From: Bacillota bacterium
Lineage (GTDB): Bacteria > Bacillota > Clostridia > Lachnospirales > Lachnospiraceae
Reading direction: 5' to 3'
Assembly: GCA_023437885.1 (NCBI GenBank)
Contig: JAEZFH010000503.1
Span: 1 to 9,694, forward strand
DNA length: 9,694 bases
How positions within the stretch are numbered: the first letter of the stretch is position 1; each line of letters begins with the position of its first letter. Both the position numbers and the translations under genes were made by a program. Below are positions 6,639-9,694 of this stretch, piece after piece. The notes beneath the pieces are model-generated. The model made no database searches and had not been told where the DNA came from. It saw nothing but the letters and a program-made list of their open reading frames with translations.

Positions 6639-6851
6639 TTACCTCTCTAACTTTACTGTGCAGCAGAATTTCCTGATCTCTTCCCATAACCGAACATACA
6701 AGTTATCGGAAATTACCTTCTGACTTTCAATAAAAGGCACTGCCTTTACACCATGCATCTTAATGTTCAGTATATTGATCTGAACATGTATTACCGGAAC
6801 CATCCCTATATTCCAATAATATGAAATATTCTTGCTGCACTTGTCATGCAA
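6639..6851 (-). CDS. Possible small ORF between rnj and the mltG-like gene (doubtful)
   Basis: A 70-codon frame fills almost exactly the gap between RNase J and the mltG-like gene, ending 4 bp before the latter's ATG. It is in the same frame as RNase J, beginning after its TAG stop. The only full-length start is a TTG with no convincing Shine-Dalgarno. The translation has no recognised domain (two adjacent Cys near the end, no membrane segment). The same interval carries nested inverted repeats, so it may be noncoding. Chance openness of this length is uncommon but not rare. Confidence 0.2.
   Translation of the reverse strand: MHDKCSKNISYYWNIGMVPVIHVQINILNIKMHGVKAVPFIESQKVISDNLYVRLWEEIRKFCCTVKLER
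6658..6840 (-). repeat. Nested inverted repeats in the rnj/mltG spacer, candidate structured RNA or small MITE
   Basis: Outer arms: GTGCAGCAGAATTTC (6658-6672) and GAAATATTCTTGCTGCAC (6823-6840) pair with small bulges (8 bp uninterrupted). Inner imperfect arms: CCGAACATACA (6690-6700) with TGTATTACCGG (6787-6797). Enclosed hairpins: ATGTTCAG/CTGAACAT with a 9-nt loop (6763-6787) and AAAGGCA/TGCCTTT (6733-6747). On the minus strand these would fold as one branched structure in the rnj-mltG transcript. The pairing was found by eye and no energy was calculated. Confidence 0.35.
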
Positions 6852-6857
6852 CAGTAT

Positions 6858-8552
6858 CTATACTTCCATAATGATTGGTAAGATCATCGGATTTCGCTTT
6901 GTCTTCTTCCAGATAAAATCGCTGAGGGAATCCTTAATCTCCGTCTTCATCTTGCCCCAGTCCGTATTATTCTTGCTCAGGCATTTATCCAGAGCTTTCT
7001 CAACCACAACTCTTGCTTCTTCCATCAGATTCTCGGACTCTCTTACATACACAAAGCCGCGGGAAACAATATCGGGACCCGAAAGTACCTGATTGCTGTA
7101 CTTCTCCAGGGATATTACCACGATGATTAATCCGTTTTCCGACAGCAGCTGACGGTCACGAAGAACAATATTCCCCACGTCACCGACACCAAGTCCATCC
7201 ACAAGAATACCCTGTGCCGGAACTTCCCCGGTAATTCCTCCCCGCTCTGCGGATAGGGTCAATACGTCACCGGAGGATATTATGAAGATATTCTCCTTGG
7301 AAATTCCAAGGGACTGTGCCAGCTCCGCATGACGTACCAGATGCTTATATTCACCGTGCACCGGTACCGCATACTTGGGCTTTAATAAAGTATACATCAA
7401 TTTAATCTCTTCCTGACAGGCATGCCCGGATACATGTGTATCCTGATAGATTACCTTGGCACCCTTCATGGTCAGGTCGTTAATTACCTTGGACACCGCT
7501 TTTTCATTGCCCGGGATTGGCGTTGAACTAAGAATTACAACATCCCCAGGCTTGATTGTCACCTTTTTGTGAATGGAAGCCGCCATTCTCGGAAGAGCTG
7601 CCATCGTCTCACCCTGGCTTCCGGTGGTGATCAGAACCAATTGATCATCAGTATAATTCTTCATCTGTTCGATGTCAATCAGCATATTATCCGGCATCTT
7701 GATATATCCCAATTCTCTGGCTACCGATATGATATTCACCATACTGCGGCCTTCGATTACAATTTTTCTGTTGAATTTGGCTGCGGAATTAATCACCTGC
7801 TGAACCCGGTCAACATTGGATGCGAAGGTTGCAACGATAATTCTCTGCTTCGCATAATCGGAAAATATAGTGTCAAAGGTCTTTCCGACGGTACTCTCCG
7901 ACATGGTATAGCCGGGACGCTCCACATTGGTACTGTCACACAGCAGTGCCAGTACACCCTTCTTGCCGATTTCACCGATTCTCTGCAGATCAATGGGTTC
8001 TCCAAATACCGGAGTATAATCCACCTTGAAATCCCCGGAGTGGAAGATAATGCCCGCCGGAGTAAAAATAGCCAGAGCCGCTGCGTCTGCAATACTATGG
8101 TTTGTTCTGATAAATTCGATACGGAAACACCCCAGATTGATGGACTGACCGTATTTAATCACTTTTCTCTTGGTATTCTTTAACAAATTATGCTCCTTCA
8201 GCTTGCTCTCAATAATTGCAGTAGTAAGCTTGGTTGCATAAACCGGAACATTCACTTCCTTCAAAATATAGGGCAGAGAACCGATATGATCCTCATGTCC
8301 GTGGGTTATCACAAAGCCCTTTACCTTATCAATATTCTCCTTCAGATAGGTCACATCCGGAATTACCAGGTCAATGCCCAGCATCTCATCCTCCGGGAAG
8401 GATAATCCGCAATCAATGACAATAATGCTGTCCTCATATTCAATTGCGGTAATATTCATACCAATCTGTTCCAATCCGCCCAGCGGAATAATTTTAACAC
8501 CTTTCAAATCAGCTAATTTCGCTATGTTCTTTTCTTTTTCTTTCTCTTTCAA
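6858..8552 (-). CDS. rnj: Ribonuclease J (metallo-beta-lactamase/beta-CASP RNase)
   Basis: A 564-residue protein, close to the usual 555 for RNase J1. After a charged Lys/Glu start it opens with VKIIPLGGLEQIGMN. The metallo-beta-lactamase zinc motif is H84-G-H86-E-D88-H89. H152 (NHSIAD) and D174 (HSGDFK) complete the metal site. The beta-CASP domain includes CDSTN (205-209) and later HVSGHA and PVHGEYKHL. The C-terminal domain ends MILPIIMEV. It is a cytoplasmic 5'-3' exonuclease and endonuclease acting in mRNA turnover and rRNA maturation. The TTG start is backed by GGAGG seven bases upstream (8560-8564). It lies 67 bp after fur in the same direction, with no convincing promoter between them, so co-transcription is likely. 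Only one RNase J is visible, so J1 versus J2 cannot be assigned. Confidence 0.95.
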   Translation of the reverse strand: MKEKEKEKNIAKLADLKGVKIIPLGGLEQIGMNITAIEYEDSIIVIDCGLSFPEDEMLGIDLVIPDVTYLKENIDKVKGFVITHGHEDHIGSLPYILKEVNVPVYATKLTTAIIESKLKEHNLLKNTKRKVIKYGQSINLGCFRIEFIRTNHSIADAAALAIFTPAGIIFHSGDFKVDYTPVFGEPIDLQRIGEIGKKGVLALLCDSTNVERPGYTMSESTVGKTFDTIFSDYAKQRIIVATFASNVDRVQQVINSAAKFNRKIVIEGRSMVNIISVARELGYIKMPDNMLIDIEQMKNYTDDQLVLITTGSQGETMAALPRMAASIHKKVTIKPGDVVILSSTPIPGNEKAVSKVINDLTMKGAKVIYQDTHVSGHACQEEIKLMYTLLKPKYAVPVHGEYKHLVRHAELAQSLGISKENIFIISSGDVLTLSAERGGITGEVPAQGILVDGLGVGDVGNIVLRDRQLLSENGLIIVVISLEKYSNQVLSGPDIVSRGFVYVRESENLMEEARVVVEKALDKCLSKNNTDWGKMKTEIKDSLSDFIWKKTKRNPMILPIIMEV

Positions 8553-8559
8553 ATTTGCA

Positions 8560-8564
8560 CCTCC
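8560..8564 (-). promoter_or_regulatory. Ribosome binding site fixing the TTG start of rnj
   Basis: GGAGG on the minus strand lies 7 nt before the TTG at 8552-8550. No in-frame ATG lies between it and the conserved GVKIIPLGG opening. Confidence 0.75.
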
Positions 8565-8619
8565 AATGGTTTATGTACTTTCTTTATCCATTAACTAAGT
8601 GCATTCGATAATATTAGAT

Positions 8620-9090
8620 CTAAATAGATTCACTGCCTGTAATTTTCATTCTGCAATTGCTGCAATGACCGTAAAGCTTAACCTCGTGGTCTACCACGTG
8701 AAATCCCATGGTCTCCATGATCCGTTCCTCCAATTTTTCCAATAGGTCATCTTGAAATGCGTATACTCTGCCGCATTCCAGGCATATCAAATGATGATGA
8801 TGGTGGCAAGCCTCTTCACTGCTTCCCTTGCTGATTTCATAACGCACATATCCATCATCAAGATTCAATTTATCTATTAGATTTAATTCTGATAATACTT
8901 GAATTGTACGATAAACAGTAGCGATACCGATCTCCGGATACTTTTCTCTGACATAATCATAGATTTCCTCCGCTGTCAGATGCATCCCCGGTCTACTGCT
9001 TAATACCTCCAGTATTGCCACTCTCTGGGTGGTAACCTTCAGTCCGTTTTGTTTCAACAAACTCTTAAACTGTTCCTGGCTATCAGGCAT
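8620..9090 (-). CDS. Fur-family metal-dependent transcriptional regulator
   Basis: A 156-residue Fur/PerR/Zur-type repressor. The N-terminal winged helix contains LKVTTQRVAILEVL and the recognition helix region EIGIATVYRTIQVLSEL. The C-terminal dimerisation domain has CHHHHHLICLECG, with the CxxC pairs CLEC and CSNC (in LYGHCSNC), which form the structural zinc site. I prefer the ATG at 9088-9090 (MPDSQEQF). Just upstream lies AGGTGAT (9094-9100), complementary to the 16S rRNA end at good spacing. An ATG at 9108 would add six residues. Which metal or signal it senses (iron, zinc, manganese or peroxide) cannot be told. It lies 57 bp after the DUF1292 gene, and a direct repeat spans that gap. 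The gene ends in two in-frame stops. Confidence 0.9.
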   Translation of the reverse strand: MPDSQEQFKSLLKQNGLKVTTQRVAILEVLSSRPGMHLTAEEIYDYVREKYPEIGIATVYRTIQVLSELNLIDKLNLDDGYVRYEISKGSSEEACHHHHHLICLECGRVYAFQDDLLEKLEERIMETMGFHVVDHEVKLYGHCSNCRMKITGSESI

Positions 9091-9125
9091 ATCATCACCT
9101 ATTTTCATCTAATCCTATCTCTATG

Positions 9126-9158
9126 CATTTAATATAATTTACATCATTTAATATAATT
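9126..9158 (-). repeat. 14-bp tandem direct repeat upstream of fur
   Basis: CATTTAATATAATT occurs exactly twice on the plus strand, at 9126-9139 and 9145-9158 (period 19 bp). On the minus strand each copy reads AATTATATTAAATG. The upstream copy overlaps the last codons and stop of the DUF1292 gene. Each contains TTATATTAA, loosely like a PerR/Fur half-site, and a TATATT that could be a -10 for fur (a TTGAAT lies 19 bp upstream). An autoregulatory site or a simple local duplication are both possible. Confidence 0.5.
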
Positions 9159-9420
9159 CAATATCATCCAATAATTCTTTGAAGATAGCAGCTACGGACT
9201 GCAGCTCCTTCTCATCCTCGACAATATCGTATACCGCTTCCTCATCGGTATCCTTTGAAATATCCTTCAAAATAAGAGCCTCGGCTTCCTCGTCTCCCTC
9301 TGCGGCCGTACTGACCAAGAGATAATCCATTCCGCCCAGTCTCGTCTGCTCCAGTACTTGAAATATAACCTCTTCACCATTCTCTGCGATGAAGTTGATC
9401 TCATCCGGTCTATGACTCAT
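9148..9420 (-). CDS. DUF1292 family protein (YrzB-like)
   Basis: A 90-residue acidic protein with the DUF1292 layout: INFIAENGEEVIFQVLEQTRLGGMDYLLVS (8-37), then an Asp/Glu-rich middle and the ending VAAIFKELLDD. Family function is unknown, and no catalytic residues or membrane segment are seen. Its ATG (9418-9420) lies inside the end of ruvX: the two genes overlap by 11 bp, which suggests translational coupling. A purine-rich GGAAG tract about 9 bases upstream serves as Shine-Dalgarno. B. subtilis yrzB follows yrrK (ruvX) in the same way. Confidence 0.88.
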   Translation of the reverse strand: MSHRPDEINFIAENGEEVIFQVLEQTRLGGMDYLLVSTAAEGDEEAEALILKDISKDTDEEAVYDIVEDEKELQSVAAIFKELLDDIELY

Positions 9421-9694
9421 AATTCTTCTCTTCCTCTTTCATAAAATACAGTTTATCCAAATATCCCTGCAGTATAATCGCTGCTGCCAGCTTATCTACA
9501 ACCAACGCTTTTTCCTGATAATCTAATCCGCCCTGATTAAGCACCTGATGTGCGGCCACCGTTGTAAGCCGTTCATCCCAAAGTTCTACCTCAAGACCGG
9601 TTCTTTGCCTTAGCTTTTCGGCAAATTTCTCTGATTTTTGCGCCCGTTCTCCAACCGTATTATTCAAATGCTTCGGGTAACCCAATACAATCTT
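9410..9694 (-). CDS. ruvX: Holliday junction resolvase-like protein RuvX/YqgF, N-terminus cut by window edge
   Basis: The last 94 codons are present and the frame remains open to base 9694, so roughly the first 45 residues, with the first catalytic Asp (family GLDxG motif), lie outside. Visible family features are IVLGYPKHLNNTVGERA, then ELWDERLTTVAAHQVL (with the conserved DER acidic pair) and the C-terminal VVDKLAAAIILQGYLD with the last conserved Asp. The TTG at 9685 is internal to the conserved IVLGYPK strand and is not a start. The family is RNase H-like and linked to pre-16S rRNA 5'-end maturation and to Holliday junction cleavage. It is the first gene of the visible operon and overlaps the DUF1292 gene by 11 bp. 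Confidence 0.93.
   Translation of the reverse strand, partial: KIVLGYPKHLNNTVGERAQKSEKFAEKLRQRTGLEVELWDERLTTVAAHQVLNQGGLDYQEKALVVDKLAAAIILQGYLDKLYFMKEEEKNYES

Noticed and set aside
6852..6860. Possible read-through of the rnj TAG stop into the in-frame 70-codon extension
   Set aside because: RNase J already ends at its usual C-terminal MILPIIMEV, and nothing points to TAG recoding in this organism.
7569..8183. A 204-codon open frame on the + strand, opposite rnj
   Set aside because: It lies entirely antisense to strongly conserved RNase J sequence, has no recognisable domain and is a codon-bias shadow.
8520..8552. Lys/Glu-repeat start of RNase J as a tandem repeat or wrong start
   Set aside because: The purine run is short, the TTG has an ideal GGAGG, and such charged extensions are unremarkable.
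8565..8640. A separate promoter for rnj, and the TTAGATCTAA palindrome at the fur stop
   Set aside because: Only weak -35/-10 matches were found, and the 10-bp palindrome is short and partly coding, so I did not call either.
8788..8805. Run of five histidines in the Fur-family protein as an artificial tag or expansion
   Set aside because: His-rich stretches before the CxxC are normal in Fur-family proteins, and the run is in its expected place.
1..9694. CRISPR arrays, tRNA or rRNA genes, transposases, phage or plasmid genes
   Set aside because: I looked on both strands and saw none. The gene content is chromosomal and mostly housekeeping.

Overview
The window looks like chromosomal DNA of a spore-forming, low-to-moderate GC Firmicute of class Clostridia, most likely a Lachnospiraceae relative. 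The evidence is family-level: a SigK-type sporulation sigma factor, a Clostridia-style RNase J, and the Firmicute gene order ruvX - DUF1292 - (fur, rnj) - mltG-like - O-methyltransferase - U32. No ribosomal RNA, tRNA, CRISPR array, transposase or phage gene was found.

Left end (1-2277, + strand): the 3' part of a large multidomain surface or secreted metallophosphoesterase. It has a beta-sandwich, an SbsA-type Ig domain, a purple-acid-phosphatase-like catalytic domain and a C-terminal FN3 domain. Its reading frame is open to the window edge, so the true start lies outside. The conserved Asn of the GNHE metal motif is Gly. The gene converges on the minus-strand genes, and a strong bidirectional hairpin terminator (2389-2428) separates them.

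Middle (2496-4023, - strand): a SigK-like sigma factor without an evident pro-sequence, preceded by a candidate sigma-K-type promoter. Next comes a GNAT acetyltransferase with its own promoter. An 8+8 bp palindrome overlaps the -35 box of that promoter.

Right part (4141-9694, - strand): a probable housekeeping operon read from right to left. Its order is ruvX/yqgF (cut by the window edge), a DUF1292 protein overlapping it by 11 bp, a Fur-family metalloregulator, RNase J, a short MltG/YceG-like membrane protein lacking the catalytic domain, a TrmR-type O-methyltransferase and a U32-family protein of the TrhP type. The last two are the expected partners for making 5-methoxyuridine at tRNA wobble position 34: TrhP hydroxylates and TrmR methylates. 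Bacillus subtilis has the corresponding yrrK-yrzB-yrrL-yrrM-yrrN/O order. Here fur and rnj sit between yrzB and the mltG-like gene.

The most unusual stretches are the Gly-for-Asn phosphoesterase site, the 223-bp rnj/mltG spacer (an open frame of about 70 codons inside nested inverted repeats), a 14-bp direct repeat before fur, and the palindrome-covered GNAT promoter. No wholly new multi-gene system could be supported.
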